Positions 1 through 12,735 of a DNA stretch of 64,000 nucleotides are shown here, piece by piece. Below the pieces are notes generated by a model. It made no database searches and was not told the DNA's origin. It saw only the letters and a program-made list of their open reading frames with translations. The stretch is from assembly GCF_022458985.1 (NCBI RefSeq), contig NC_061774.1:8918616-8982615 (forward strand), given 5' to 3'. This DNA comes from Mugil cephalus (taxonomy: Eukaryota; Chordata; Actinopteri; Mugiliformes; Mugilidae). The position numbers and the translations under genes were made by a program. Numbering within the stretch: position 1 is the stretch's first letter; each line of letters opens with the position of its first letter.

Positions 1-3000
1 AAACAAGCGTTCCCTCCTCAAAGCAGCAGCAGAGAGGAAAGCCGTTAAGGACCATTTTCCGCTGATGTCAGCTTTGTCCAATTTAGCCAATAATAGGCTA
101 TTCTGAAAACCGTCAAGTCTTTTGATTCTTCCCCCACTAAAGCCATCATGAAATTTTCTAACCTTGGCTTGGCTCACTGATACTAGCAGCTGCAAGAACG
201 GGTTAGCAGGTTTCTATAACTGACGTCACCGTAAATCCTTAGGTGACATAGTTTTAAATGTACAGCCACCGTACTCTGAAATATTCCACTTTTCAGGCCT
301 CATGGAGCCACATCACTTATTGTTATCTGCCTGTTTGACACACAAAACCAAAACTATGAGGGATTATCTTTAGACGGGATTAACTACTGCAGAACTGAGT
401 GCATTTCTGAAAGTAAAATTGCAGTAATCCAAAGGTAGCTCTCGTTCCACACCTATTAGCTGTTTTGCATTCGGATGCATGCCATTATTTTAATGAAATC
501 GTTTAGGTATACGTTATTATTGTGTGCAATGTTCAACGTCAGTGGATGGACACAGGCCAGAGAGCACATCAGAGATAATCACACACACAAAATTTAATAA
601 AAAATAAATTTAAAAAAAAATTAAAAACCTTGTGTGTCACACAAAGCTAAAATTTCACTAATGCAGGCAAATATTGTGGTTTCGGGGATCATCACACATG
701 CATGCATCTGCTTCCTCGTCAAACATTAGCAAAATTCGTGGCCTTTAGGTTAATAAGGATTAAAACTCTTTAGTCCCTCTGAGTGACACAATTTGGGAGT
801 GAGAGCCAAATGACACGACCAACTTAATGTCTACCAAGAGCAATATTACTACATCAAGAAATGACAAGAAAATAAATGTCTGAGAATAAGACAGAAAAGG
901 GACAGAGAAAGACATAAAGAAAGGGGGGGAAAACTTGCGGGAATACCGATGACATATTATCACATGTTCCGTGGCCCGGCAAATTAACAGTCAGGGGAGG
1001 CGTGTTGTCACATAGGGGACAGCTCACACAGCCATGCACCTCAGAAGACATGCAGCTCTGTGGATTACCAGTAGCAGGCTGACTAATGCAACGACTGTCA
1101 GGTATTTAGAGAATTTGGGGGTAGGGATGACGCAAGACTGCCAGTGTGTTTCGGTTCAAAGTTAAGAAATTAATAGGATCGCAGGTGCGTTTTTGCCTGT
1201 GTTTTGCGTGTACGCATCTCAAAAGGACACAACTTTCTAGTCAAAGAACAAACCGATATTCAGAAATAGACGCAAATGCACAGAACAGCGGAGCATCCCG
1301 GGTCACTCTGAAGCCATCAGCTTCACAAGCAATCAGCTCACAAGTCAGCAATGGAGAGTGGCAGATCACTGATGCCACTCAGAGATCTGAGTGGCATTCG
1401 GCTCAGCTCAGGAGGAGAGCTGGTTTCCTCCAGGCTGTGCATCCGGATCTGCGTCAGTACCGGGAAAGCATCTGACAGGGAGCAACTCTGACGCTCCGAC
1501 ACCACAAATACCTCATGTCCTCTACAACCTCGAGTGTAGTTGTAGATTTACTTTGATTAAACAGAAAATGACCTGTTTGATTAAATTAAGGAGGCTGTAA
1601 GGCAATATAGGGGAATATTTTAGACTGTACGTTTACTATAAAAGATACAAATGAGGAAAAAAGGAACAGTGCACCAGTATGTAAAAAGAAAAAATCTTTT
1701 AGGATGACCCTGACAAGATGACTGCAAAATCCTGTGATTCATTTTCATAATACCGACATGAAAAGTGCTCATACAGGTCCCATCTGTCAATAAATCTCCC
1801 TGCAGTCATCTATCTCACTTCGCAAATAAAACCGGACTGTGTCTAAAATTGTTACCTAACAATTAAACAAATCCTCCCTTTACCATAGGCTACTGAGAAG
1901 AGCGTCATTAGATTGAAAGGTCTTGATGACACAGTAGACGGTATCTGGTTTTGCTGATTAGATTAGAGCAGGTGTCAGTGTTGTGGAAGACAGAGCTGCC
2001 TGCATTGTGATTAATGAAGCTGCTCCAAACTCCTCTCTTGGTATCTATTGATTCACTTCTGTGGCTGGCCATGAGCTGAATGAATTTGCCTGAAAATATG
2101 CAAGACTTATGCCTTCTGCTATACCCAGGCCTGCTATTCGAGGCGGACATGAATCCACTGGCTGACACTTGCAGCCCAAGAGGGAAGTCTATCACCGCAC
2201 TGCATTAAGGTCTGGGGGGGCTGATAGAAATGCAGTCAAAGTTCTTTGCTCACATAAATGTGGCATTTATAGGCAAAAAATTACATAAAAAAAGTGTGCA
2301 TAAAACTTTGTGTATTGGCTTTCTTACACTGGGACTGTGAAATGGGATGGAGGTCATATGATTTGATTGTAATACTGTCACAACAGTTAAAGGTTAAAGT
2401 GGATATATCTGCATAATAAAAAATACAACCCTGTTATTGCATAAGCACAGGAGCTCCGGATAAGTTTTCAGACTCTGGAAAGTTATAAAGCCGAGAAAGT
2501 GCCTATGTCACGCTTTGACACGTCACTTTGTCTGCACAACTTAGCATCACAAGGACAGGGGGAAAATAACACATCACAGTTCAGTGGTGTTGATACTGGA
2601 GCTCTGATACATACCACTTCCTCCCCCCAACGTATTTCTCTCTGTCTCTGTTTCCTTCTGCATCTGCATGATTTTAGTTTTTAAATGCACTGCTTTAGAA
2701 TAACCTGCGGCCTTTCTGAGAGACACAAAGAGAGAATAGATTTCTGTCATAAAAGTCAAACTCGCCGAGCCTGAGAATATACATTGTGGCAAAAGAAGGA
2801 TTTTGTCACTGGACTGCACAGTTTTAATTTGTATTTTTGAGATGATTACTACCAAGACCAAGACATTACCCCAGTATCATTTTGTTGGATTTTTATTTTC
2901 TTTGATTTTATTCATTTTGGAACCTTTTTAAAACGGTTTTTAACTAAAACTGAATTTTTGTTTTATTTTAAACTTAATTTTAGTTTCATTACTTTCAAGA

Positions 3001-3309
3001 TGCACTGCATTATACATTCATGTATAATTTTAGAAGCCCAGTGAGGTAAGATAAAAGACGATCATTTCTGAAAAAGCAGGGCAATCAGAAACTTCTGTGG
3101 GCCAAAGGATTTGAGGGGGAAAAACTGGTCGAGATGGCAGGTGGTTCTGGTTTTAATGGACTGTTTCCCTGAAATAATTTGTGGGACAGGTGGCTGCGAA
3201 CTTTGGCAGGGTCAGTAGTTATTTTCCCCATGCAATTCCCTGCTCTTGTGCTATTCAAGTCTCTGATGAAGGGCAGCTGGCACCAAGTGAACCCTCTCAG
3301 TGATGCAGA

Positions 3310-3329
3310 GATAGGGAGAGGGACAGAGA

Positions 3330-3367
<38 letters not shown>

Positions 3368-3368
3368 A
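3310..3368. repeat. (GA)n microsatellite
   Basis: An imperfect run of AGAG units becomes a clean GA tract at about 3335-3362. It is simple-sequence DNA in the presumed fgf13 intron and explains the Ser-Leu and Arg-Glu runs of open frames crossing it. Confidence 0.9.
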
Positions 3369-4309
3369 CACTTTTTTTCTAAAATTGGAGGGCAGCGGAG
3401 TCACATCAGTTTCTGGCTTTTTGTCGTGCATCCATAAAACTAGCACAAGCTCTGCTGAATGTTCTCGTGAGGATGTTGTATCTCGGGCCGAGAGTAGATG
3501 CTGTAGACCTTTAATGAGTCGATGTTCATATATATGCATCAATACATACAGCACATTTACATTACATTATTAAGATATAATCCAAGCCTATGTTGTCATT
3601 TTAACATCAGATTGAGTAGAAACATGAAATAACAAATGAAACTTTATCTTTTATTTCAGGAAAGCTTCTCAGATACATCAATAAATGAATCAGAGAGGCC
3701 AGGGCATGAAATTGGAACACTGGATCCTTTGTCTCAATTAAGCATGGGTTTACAGTCCAGTTCTCTGAAGACAGTAGATGAGGTTAAATACCCTTATCTT
3801 AGAAGCTAATTATACACTGATAAATAAATAAATGAACTATTTGTACCTGGGCTGTGTTTACGTGCTACTGGACGTTTTGTCACCATCCTTCCTGCATATC
3901 ACTCATAGTAGCATCACTTGCGCCACTGCTGCCAAAATAAGCCAGTTAGGTTTATTGATTGGTTGTGAGCACCTTAAACAGAGCCGGAACATGATAACGG
4001 GGAGATCCAATTGTATCCTATTGCTGTACTGTAAATAAACAAGAGGGCAGCAGTTGGCACGCTGCCACAGTGGAAATGCTGGTTGCTATTATATTACACT
4101 CTGAAAAGCCGTGTTTATATCTTTGGGAAATGGTCATTAATCCTGTTCCCCCAAAACGGTCGAAAGACAAATAAGTAGCTACTGACGCAATGAGACAGCT
4201 TTCCCGTCAGTCCCATATTATTTATTTATGTATGGATTTATTTATTTATTTTCCCAATTGCCTAATAGGGAGCCGACCACAGAGACAAAAGTGTAGTAAT
4301 ATGTGTGCC

Positions 4310-4640
4310 GGTGCGTAAAGTATCGTGCACATCCCCAGTGTGGATGGAGCGCTTACGGTGACGAGTCCCGCCACGTTTCTCTGGCAACCCTGTCTCCGCT
4401 CTGTCTCCATGGCAATGCATAGGCAGTTTACTTCCCCTTTTGTCCGAGATATGGCCCCCCGTTTTTCACGAATGGGTCGCAAGCTCTGGCTATGCGACAA
4501 GCGACTAGGCTGCGCGCTTCGTGTTCGCACAGATGCGTTGAGAGCTCGGTACTGTATGCGGGTGCGATGCGAGAGAGAGAAACACAAAGGGACCTTTCAA
4601 CAGGATGCCAGTGACACAACAGGGATATCACCGTCATCGT
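4310..4640. promoter_or_regulatory. CpG-richer patch inside the fgf13 5' region
   Basis: CpG dinucleotides are visibly denser here than in the AT-rich flanks. The patch lies about 350 bp downstream, in the minus-strand sense, of the fgf13 1Y exon. It could be a second promoter or part of a regulatory island. Open frames cross it on both strands, but none resembles an fgf13 exon. This is inference from base composition only. Confidence 0.25.
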
Positions 4641-4980
4641 TTCAACGTCATAATAAGGGTTAGCTTTGATGTAAAATTCGTTTTTATGCACATCCTGTGA
4701 CTAACACCTACAGGTCTCCAACATACTGAAAGCATGTGATCTCAGACAAACACATCGTGCAGCATATAGGCCTACAGGAGCAAATGCTTACATCTCAAAC
4801 AGCAATACCCACATGCACCGTGCTGGGAAATGGTTCACCATCCAATGGCTGCTATTCAGTCAGTCTAACCTCAAAGGGTGATTTGAGCACCATGCAGGGG
4901 AGGAATGGTTGCATGGTCGCAGTCAGAGACCTGTGAGCTGTGGATAAGACAGTCTGTGAAAGGCAAGGTTCTCCTCTTAC

Positions 4981-5030
4981 CCTTGGAAGCATCCTTGTCT
5001 TCTTTAGGCTTCGCCACTTTTCCGCTCATA
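4981..5030 (-). CDS. fgf13: fgf13 alternative first coding exon 1Y (partial gene)
   Basis: On the minus strand an ATG at 5030 opens the peptide MSGKVAKPKEDKDASK. It differs at only two of 16 positions from the N-terminus I recall for the human FGF13 '1Y' isoform. FGF13 is a non-secreted fibroblast growth factor homologous factor that binds voltage-gated sodium channels and microtubules; alternative first exons give isoforms with different locations. The only GT near the end of the similarity is at 4980-4979 (GTAAGA), which leaves two G bases after the last Lys codon. The family normally joins exon 2 in another phase, so the junction is uncertain. The remaining exons would lie left of the window. 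The minus-strand gene next to f9 matches the human order FGF13-F9. Confidence 0.75.
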
Positions 5031-6075
5031 GATCCCAGTTTGGATGAGTAATTCCCGATTTAGATAAGAATGGAAATCCCCCCAGTTGCTGACTGTCCTC
5101 AATGAAATCCTTACCACAGGTCCCAGGTACTGAGATAAGGGTTCTGTTAGGAGAGACATATTCATCAAAATTGTTTTTTTTTTCTTTCTGTCATAACACA
5201 GGAGCAGTGTTTGGTCACAGGGCCACAGAACAAGACAATGTACCGTGGTGGAAGCCATCCGTACTGCAAGGTGTTTATCAATTAGACATCAATGAAAACA
5301 TCCAACTATTGATGCTCCCTTAACACACTCGCACACCTCAAGACAAAGAGCCCATACAGTTTGAACACCAACAATCAGCCGGAGCACGTCTATCAATGCG
5401 CAGCCTTTTCAGTGATTTAACGCCACGCTTTAACCTACCTTATCTCCTCCACGTTTTCTGCTACATCAATGCACATTGATGAACGGAAACGCTCCCACCA
5501 CGAATCCCGTTATGTTGCATACAAAAATCACGACCTACTCTACTGTGACAAAGGAGAGGAGCAAAAAAAAAAAAAAAAAAGAAAAGCTGCGGAATGGAGC
5601 GCAGTGTTTCCCCCCTCCAGAGGTCTCCAGTCAAGAGAAATAGAAGTCAAGTCACTGAGCCGTCCTATCTAACGAACCCCCGGAGAAATGCCATCCAGTG
5701 CAGCGTCTGCGACCAGGTTTTCTCGTCTGGGGCTTTCTCTTCTGGCGAGCTCCTCTAAACGCACGGTGGGCAGAATCAACAGGATACACACAGCGAGAGC
5801 GCTCCACTCGTTACAGCGCCGATTCACACAGTGGACATTTGTTTATTGACCCTCGGTATCACCGCTGTGATGAGAACGAGCCTCTCCATCCATGAATGCA
5901 GCCAGCGTGTGAGCAGTGCGGTCGATGTGGTGAAGAATTAAAGCAGGAGGCTGTGCTGCATGGCGCACACCATCTTGCTGTTGCTCTCATTCAGTTGCCT
6001 TGGCAGAGCTATGCGTTATCCCATTCACATCCCGGCTGCGCATTTTCTTAAAATGCGATCTGAGCCGTTTCCTTT
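5031..6075 (-). promoter_or_regulatory. fgf13: Putative fgf13 1Y leader and promoter region
   Basis: This is the DNA immediately upstream of the 1Y start codon on the minus strand. CpG content rises clearly from about 5390 to 6060, as expected for a CpG-type promoter, and falls off sharply into AT-rich sequence beyond 6080. An 18-base A run lies at 5563-5580. I cannot place the transcription start or confirm a 5' UTR exon boundary. The role is inferred from position and base composition. Confidence 0.4.
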
Positions 6076-7714
6076 CGCTTTATGAAATGCAGTATGTGGA
6101 TCGATGGAGGATCAAATATGACAATACAAAATAATAGGCTAACTAATATTTTTGTTTATATAGATTTATCAAACTGTAGTTTATGTGAAAGATACACCAC
6201 TATATGTTATGTAAAACTACATGCAGCATTGGTTGCAACATTTCCTAATGTCTGTGTACTTTGAGTTTGGAGACATTTTAATGGTGCTTTGCTGGGAAAG
6301 TTTCTAAAAATTGTATTGTTCCAAAGGTTGACCCAAGTTTGACTTAATAAACAGTAAAAAAAAAAACAAACAAACAAAAAACGGTTGCTTTAAATTTACA
6401 ACATGCAGGTTTAGTCTGTCCTCACCCTGAGTGACATATTACATAACCATGGTAGTGATTTCGTTGTGCTTCCACCGCGCTTCTTTATTCACAGACCCCA
6501 ATGTCAACTATTTTCATTTTGAAAATTTTTGACTTTCTTACGACTTTAAAGAAAATGCTTATTAAAGCAACTCTAAAGCAATATTTTCTTATCTATAGGA
6601 GCAAATTATATCCATCCGTGAATGACTTCTTCATCTTAAATTGGTTCTGTAAGTACATGCTGTATGAAAGGTCCTTACCTTTAAGGTGAAGCCTAAGAGC
6701 TGTATGTCATCCTTTATTGGAACCTGCGTGGAACGGTCTCTTCCAAACAGTGACTGAGCCACACTGACAGCTTAAAATCCCATCTGATTTTGGGGTTCTT
6801 AATCCAGCTTTGTTATGAGTTTTGTTTAGTTTTTTCTTAGTTTTTTTCCCCAGTTTATATTCTGAAGTCCCACTCAAATTTCTGTCCGAGTTTCCCGGGC
6901 GTTATGTCACATCTGTTGGTCCTGCAAGTCTGTAGCACTCTGTAGCAGCAGGGGAAAAAGACCTGCAGGTTGAGGGTTACAAGATCTATATGGCTGCTAT
7001 TTTTAGAAGAAACTAGACCCCCTTCGAACTTTCTTCACATGCTCAAATCTTCCTGAGACGTTTGAAGGAACGCTGTGGTGGCCGGTTTCAGTGATTTGGC
7101 TTTCCCTCAAAATGTCAAGTCCTGCAGCATTTACGCAGAGTTGGGCTAATTTGTGTTTTGTTTTCTATGTTTTTCAGTAAAGCATTCAGTGAACTGCACT
7201 CCAGTTAAGCAAAATCATGTCTCTGACGCTTCAGCAATTGGTCTTAAAAACTCACAGTTTCTGCCATGCCATTCTGTTGCTGTCACTGGATTAGTATCTA
7301 ATTTACAACTGCACTCCGTGTGTGTGTGTTTGTTTCTCTATTACATTTGTCTGTTACAGTTTAAACTGATTCCTCTTAGATGACTTACTTGTTCCAGGAG
7401 TTGTTTCCATTATTCTTTGATTGCAACAGCACGTGGTTCGCTGTTGCAATTAAGTCACAGTTTAAAGCTTATGAAAAATACTGCTATTTATTGCTCTCAG
7501 TTCCAGCTGTGTGGCTCATATTTTGAGGGCATGTGATACGACTGCTCATCTGATTCAGTGGCAGTGAGAATGTTATTCTTTTACAGTCTTAGCACCAGAT
7601 CAGAGAAGACTGTGAATCAATATGAGCTGACTGCTTAGTAGCAGTAGGGTCAGGGAGGTGACCCCAGGTGAAGGGTATATGTTCATATGAGATGCAATTG
7701 ATCACCAAGCTTTG
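6076..7714. other. Intergenic DNA, nothing recognised
   Basis: AT-rich sequence with short random open frames on both strands. I see no splice-framed exon, no RNA gene and no clear repeat family. Confidence 0.5.
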
Positions 7715-7955
7715 ATTTCTCACAGGAAGAAGGCACTGGGTTTGAATCCATTGGCCGGCTGGGGCTTTTCTTTGTGGAGTTTGGATGTTCTTCTCAGGCT
7801 CTTACTTCCTCTCACTGCCCAAAGACATGCTAAATTGGTCGTAGGTGCGAATGGTTGTTTGTCTGTATGTTAGCCATGCGATAGACAGGCCCACACCTAT
7901 CTTGGGTGTAACCCATCTCTAGCCCAATGACAGCTGGGATGAGCTCCTCTAGCTG
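7715..7955 (+). repeat. Degenerate teleost interspersed repeat
   Basis: The stretch carries the recognisable phrases of a very common fish repeat, including TGGGTTTGAATCCATTGGCC, CCAAAGACATGCTAAATTGG, GAATGGTTGTTTGTCTGTAT and CCCAATGACAGCTGGGATGA, in the usual order. I know the pattern from many teleost genomes but cannot assign a family name with certainty. It has no coding capacity. Confidence 0.7.
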
Positions 7956-8724
7956 AAGATTCCAGAAAGTCTTTTGGTGACACATGGAAATTTGTAATAT
8001 CGCTACTAAAAGTTGAACTGTTGATGCAGTTAAACAACACGCACCAACTCAAGAAGCAATAATGCGACATGTGATTGTATTCTGTGGTCAGGCTGTGTTT
8101 CAAATGATATTTTACATCTTTTAAGTGACTAATAGTTGACCAACACCGGTCCTCTTAAAGTTCCAGGCAAGCGCCCGGCTGAACTTGAGCATTTATGTTG
8201 GGAATGAGCTATAAAGAGCGAGAGTTAGACAGGGTGTAAATGCCACTGGTTTGTTTTCCCACTGTGTCCATGGCCTGTGCCCCGCTTTGACCTTCCCAGC
8301 AGGGCGTCACACCACAGCGCCACGTTCATCCGCTCACCGTTTAAAGCGAAGCCCCGGAGCGGTACAGCACAAACAAACTCCTGACTCACCCTCTGTCACT
8401 CTGATGTCAGTTCACAGGCCGCGTCCACACATGCTACGGAAAATAACCCTGCATCACTTCTTTTTGACTGCTGATTGCAATGTTTCTGCTGGAATATGCA
8501 CCACGTCAAGGTCACATTGTTCCACACTGGTAGACACACGCTCAGCAAACTGGTCTGTTTTGTTCTGAAATATTTTACTAATATAGGTAATATAAGTAAT
8601 CCCATTGTGTTATAATACCTGATTAAAATAAATTAATTCCAAATCTTACAGTCAGACAAAATTAATTAAAGTAGGTTCAACATGGCCCAATTCTGAGATT
8701 GCATTTATCTATATTAATAGATTT

Positions 8725-9225
8725 CTTTTTATTATTCCTTTATTGATTCCTCATGGGGAAATTCCCTCTCTGCATTTGACCCATCCATTCATTCACACAG
8801 TGTTGTGTACAGTTGGAGCAGAGTGGACTGCAGCCTCATGTGGGCCGCACCCAGGAGCAAATAGAGACATTTTTGATTATTGCTAATTCTGAGAATTTCA
8901 TGAGAAGAAGTGACAATACAGTGTCACTGTATCACACAATACAAATAGCTCATAGTCAACTGAGTGTTTAGTCAAGTAAAGTACTGCACCTACTGCTAGT
9001 GGTTTTAATTCTTGTTTTAAGAATCTTTATTGTCTTAATCTTTATTTTTATACAGTTTGTTCTCTACATTTTAACCATTAATTTCTGCACACATGAAACA
9101 GTGGGAAGCACAGGGAGCACAGAGGCTTCGATGCCTTGCTCAGGGGCACTTCAGCTGTGGATCCCTGACCCTCTGGTCCCAGGTCCCAGGACTGCTTCTC
9201 TAACTACAAGGCCACGGCTGCCCTG
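8725..9225 (+). repeat. SINE-like interspersed repeat, interrupted
   Basis: The left part (about 8735-8865) has the typical fish phrases CATGGGGAAATTCCCTC and GCATTTGACCCATCCATTCA. The right part (about 9095-9225) has GCCTTGCTCAGGGGCACTTC and, further on, ACAAGGCCACGGCTGCCCTG. In intact copies these blocks are closer together, so about 230 bp of unrelated AT-rich DNA between them looks like an insertion or strong divergence. The family name is not assigned. Confidence 0.65.
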
Positions 9226-10204
9226 GTTTTATGTTTTTACCATATATTGTGCGTAACGTTCCTCATAGTAATACAAAAATCCAGATTTATAAACCAATAA
9301 ACAAGTCTAATCAGAGACACTTATTGTAATGTTGTTATTTAGCAACACATACTGGTACAGCAGGTAGCAGAATGGCTTGTTAATAATTAATTCATGCTTA
9401 TTTATTCAAGTGTTATTGTGAGAGGCTTGTTACTGTTAGAAATATTACTAATCTAGAAATAATAATCTAATAATAATAATCTAACCTAATCTATGCACCT
9501 TCAAAGAAAATGTTACAAGTTTTTACAGTTTCTGTGGCAAAAATCATATAGAAGTAGGACTGGCTTACACGGACATTCCCATTACTACTGTACTGCAGAC
9601 ATTGTTTATGAAAATGCCCTTCCCATACATTGTTGATATTTTAAAATCGGCACGAGTTCAGCATTCATTCAGCTTAACGGAACTCGAATGTACACTCGCT
9701 ACCCTTATCATCTCTTCGTGCAGTACTCCAGCATGATGTAATGTGCGGGTGCAGATTGTGGAGGAAGTTCTTAGTGTGGGAGGCACTTTTGTGCAGTTAG
9801 GTGGGTTAATTGTTATTTCCATGCGCGTTACATAAGGCAATAAGATGATGGAGGCTTGGCATTGCAGGGAAACAACAAATCACTCAAGGCAGCACAATGG
9901 CATTTGGTGAAGAGAATGCACGCTCCGTCCTCGTGTGGGTTTCCCCTGGGTGCTGCGGTTTACTTCAAAATTAGTCAGCCGTGCAGTTTAAGCAAGTTTG
10001 AGGCTCGTGTTGGCAAAACCTTACAGATCTGTGGCAGGATGACGTTATGCCACAACAGCCAGTTCTATTCTTAATGCCAGGATAGTGAGATTATTTGTTG
10101 CATGTACTTTAATATGGTGTCAGGCAATGATTCATCAATGCTCTGCAGTTCCCATGTCCAAAGATAATTAGGACATGTTAGGCCTATATTGTACATGATG
10201 CTAC
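9226..10204. other. Intergenic DNA, nothing recognised
   Basis: No supported coding exon, RNA gene or identified repeat. Short open frames on both strands resemble no known family. Confidence 0.5.
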
Positions 10205-10740
10205 GTACTATATGCCTTGCTTCCTGATGGACATCTACACCACACGGCGCCTCAGCAGAGCTCGCAACATCATCCAGGACAAGTCACAGCTGTTTGAGCT
10301 GTTGCCCTCTAGGAGGCGCTACAGATCATTCAGAGCACGGGCAAACGGACCGAAAAACGGCGTCTTTCCGAGAGCCATCACCACCCTGAACTCTCACATG
10401 CAACAATCCGTGTAATATTGAGTGTGCAATACAGACTTGAAACTACACAGATGCTGCTGTTGTGCAATACATTTTTGCATGTTTACACTTTACCACTGCT
10501 GCTACATGTTTACCACTGCTGCAATAAAAAGTAATGTCATTTTATTTTACAGTTTTTGTATATTTTCAATATATTTTTAGCATTAGTATTTTGACTTCGG
10601 CTGTAAATCTTTGTAAATAAAACCTTCTTTACACTATTTTGTGTATACGTATGTTTTTTTTTGCACTAAAACGCTAATTACTCTCCAGTCTCATTGTTCG
10701 CTGTGTAATGACAATAAAGGGCATTCAGTTCTATTTAATT
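10205..10740 (+). mobile_element. 3' tail of a non-LTR retrotransposon (LINE)
   Basis: A plus-strand frame from about 10212 to 10415 encodes a peptide containing LSRARNIIQDKSQLFELLPS and FPRAITTLNS. This pattern is typical of the extreme C-terminus of jockey/CR1-like LINE reverse transcriptase proteins in fish. A 3' UTR-like stretch follows and ends near ATGACAATAAAGGGCATTC (about 10708-10726), like the tails of such elements. The rest of the element is missing, so this is a 5'-truncated dead copy, as is usual for LINEs. Confidence 0.7.
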
Positions 10741-12534
10741 ATACTGTGATGTGTACCTCGCCATATATTACACCTCATACATTTCATCAGTCATTACTAG
10801 ATGTTTTCTCTTTATGGGCATCAAGCTCCACATTTTCAGTAGATGTGTTTTATTCTCTTTTGCGACCTACTGCCCTCTTATTTCACTTTAAGTGTGCATT
10901 TATCATGGGAGTTCAAAATCAATTTCCAATCGCATGAAACAGCCACACATCCCATCTACACCCTGAGCCCACTTGTAAATCAGTTCCACGGGATGACAGA
11001 GCAACATTGGACCAACGTTGAAGGAGCCGCTTGATTTGTGGGTTGCCCGGACCAACAATCACTCAAGGTGATATTTGTGGAGGAGCCAGTACGGGGTGCT
11101 AAGGATCAATCCCCGAGATCATTCTCCGGGACAAGCGGTCAGGTGTTGGAGGGTGATTAATGCTCCAGTATTGTGCAGCTGGGTTAGTCGTCCGCCCATG
11201 ACTGTGTGTTTTAGCCTGATTCGAGCTCTGAGTGTGGCTGATAAGGTAATCAGGCTGGTTCTGTTACAGCGGATACACGCCGGCATCAAGGGGGTCAAGG
11301 GGTGTTTGCAGAATTTGGAACAACAGAGAACTGAGTACATTTGGGGCTTACTCAGTTAATACAAGACACGGGAGCTATGAAGAGAGACTTAATTCACTTG
11401 AGTTTACAGTGGTACACCTGTTCTCAATCAAGAAACACTTCAGTGGGACCTGCCTGGCAAAGTGTAGACCAAATATCCTCAAAAGCTACCAACACGCTGA
11501 GATCCAAAGAAATTCAGGGACAAATGAGAGTAATTGAGATTCATCTCTGGAGAAGGATATAAAGTCATTTCTTTGGGACTCCGGGGAGAGCCATTATCCA
11601 CAAATGGTGAAAACATGTCACACTGTACTTGGGAAATTGCTACCTTACATTACGCTGTTGAAAGCAGCTGAGGTCAGTGTCATATGTGTTAGGTATCAAG
11701 TGCAATATCCACGTGTTGGTCATAAAGAAATGTAATGAATAATAATGTAACTCAGTGGCAAACTCAAGACAGTTGAAGGACTGAAAATGAAAATGAAGGC
11801 TGTACAGGTGTACCGTTGTGTGTACGTATCCACAGGCCCTCGCATAAAGGTGATGGATTTCATCAAATGCCATTAAAGGACTGTTGCACGTGCTCATCTA
11901 TCACCGGGTCTCAAATAGCTCAAGGAGGCTGACATAATTTTCAAGGGTCGGGACGGGGTCAGCAAGTTATTTCAAAACCAAACAGGTCAGGGTCAAAAGG
12001 CAAGAGGCAACGTCGTATTTCTGTCACGTCTCCCCATAACACTGTACATAATTGACTTCCGGATTGCATTCTTATATATGTCGCATCACAGATGATCTAT
12101 ATGTATTTGTCCATGTGATACACAAGAAGCCTTCACACCTACACTTACAGGTGACTAATCTTCCCCTTTTAGCAGTAGAACAGTGGAACTGATATTATGA
12201 GAAATCCGTTTTAGCCCTATCTACCTTATTTGCTCTATGGAGTTCAGCTTTTTGCACAAACGAAAATAATAATGATGATTTCTGACATTCATCAGGAAAG
12301 CAGTCAGCTTCGCGGGCACTTTCTGACCAGGAGGGATGGAAGCTCCAGTTTTCATTAACGGTGGCTGAACATGTCTGAGCCGGCAGCGTCTGTCAGATTG
12401 GCTGCATCACGGCTCACAGAACCAGGAGTGGATTTAAGCCCTCATTTTTAAGAAACACACAATAGTACTGTATTTCTGGGTCACTGTCTGTAGGAGTTAG
12501 CTTAGCTGCACTCAACGCTAATAACGCTCAATGC
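10741..12534. other. Intergenic DNA, nothing recognised
   Basis: No exon, RNA gene or repeat family could be supported. Open frames of 60-100 codons on both strands have no recognisable domain. Confidence 0.45.
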
Positions 12535-12735
12535 AAGCGTCATCCGTAGAACATCCAAGAGGCTGAATAGCTTCTTTCCTCAGGCTGTAAGGATGATCAA
12601 TGGACTGTCCCCCTTCCCTAAATTAACATCCTCAATCACCCCCTCTGCGAACGGCTAAACCATGGATGAGAAACAATATTTCACTGTTCTCTGTGCATAC
12701 AAGTACACAATGAAAAATTATAATTAAAAAAAAAA
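12535..12735 (+). mobile_element. Second LINE 3' tail fragment
   Basis: A plus-strand frame reads TSKRLNSFFPQAVRMINGLS and stops at TAA after SANG. This is the same kind of LINE C-terminal tail as the copy at 10.2 kb but from a more divergent subfamily. It is followed by TACAAGTACACAATGAAAAA and an A-rich end (12725-12735), consistent with a retrotransposed 3' terminus. It is non-functional. Confidence 0.65.

Larger units (their letters stand above)
1..4980. other. Presumed fgf13 intronic DNA, no further exon seen
   Basis: No exon could be supported here on either strand. I searched the minus strand for the other fgf13 alternative first exons (1V, 1U, 1S) and for the shared exon 2, and found none, so they should lie to the left of the window. 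The stretch is AT-rich with a (GA)n tract near 3.3 kb and a CpG-richer patch at about 4310-4640. Short open frames are scattered and unlike known proteins. Confidence 0.5.

Noticed and set aside
1351..1475. Open frame starting MESGRSLMPLRDLSGIRLSS as another fgf13 first exon
   Set aside because: It is on the wrong strand for fgf13 and shows no similarity to any known fgf13 exon.
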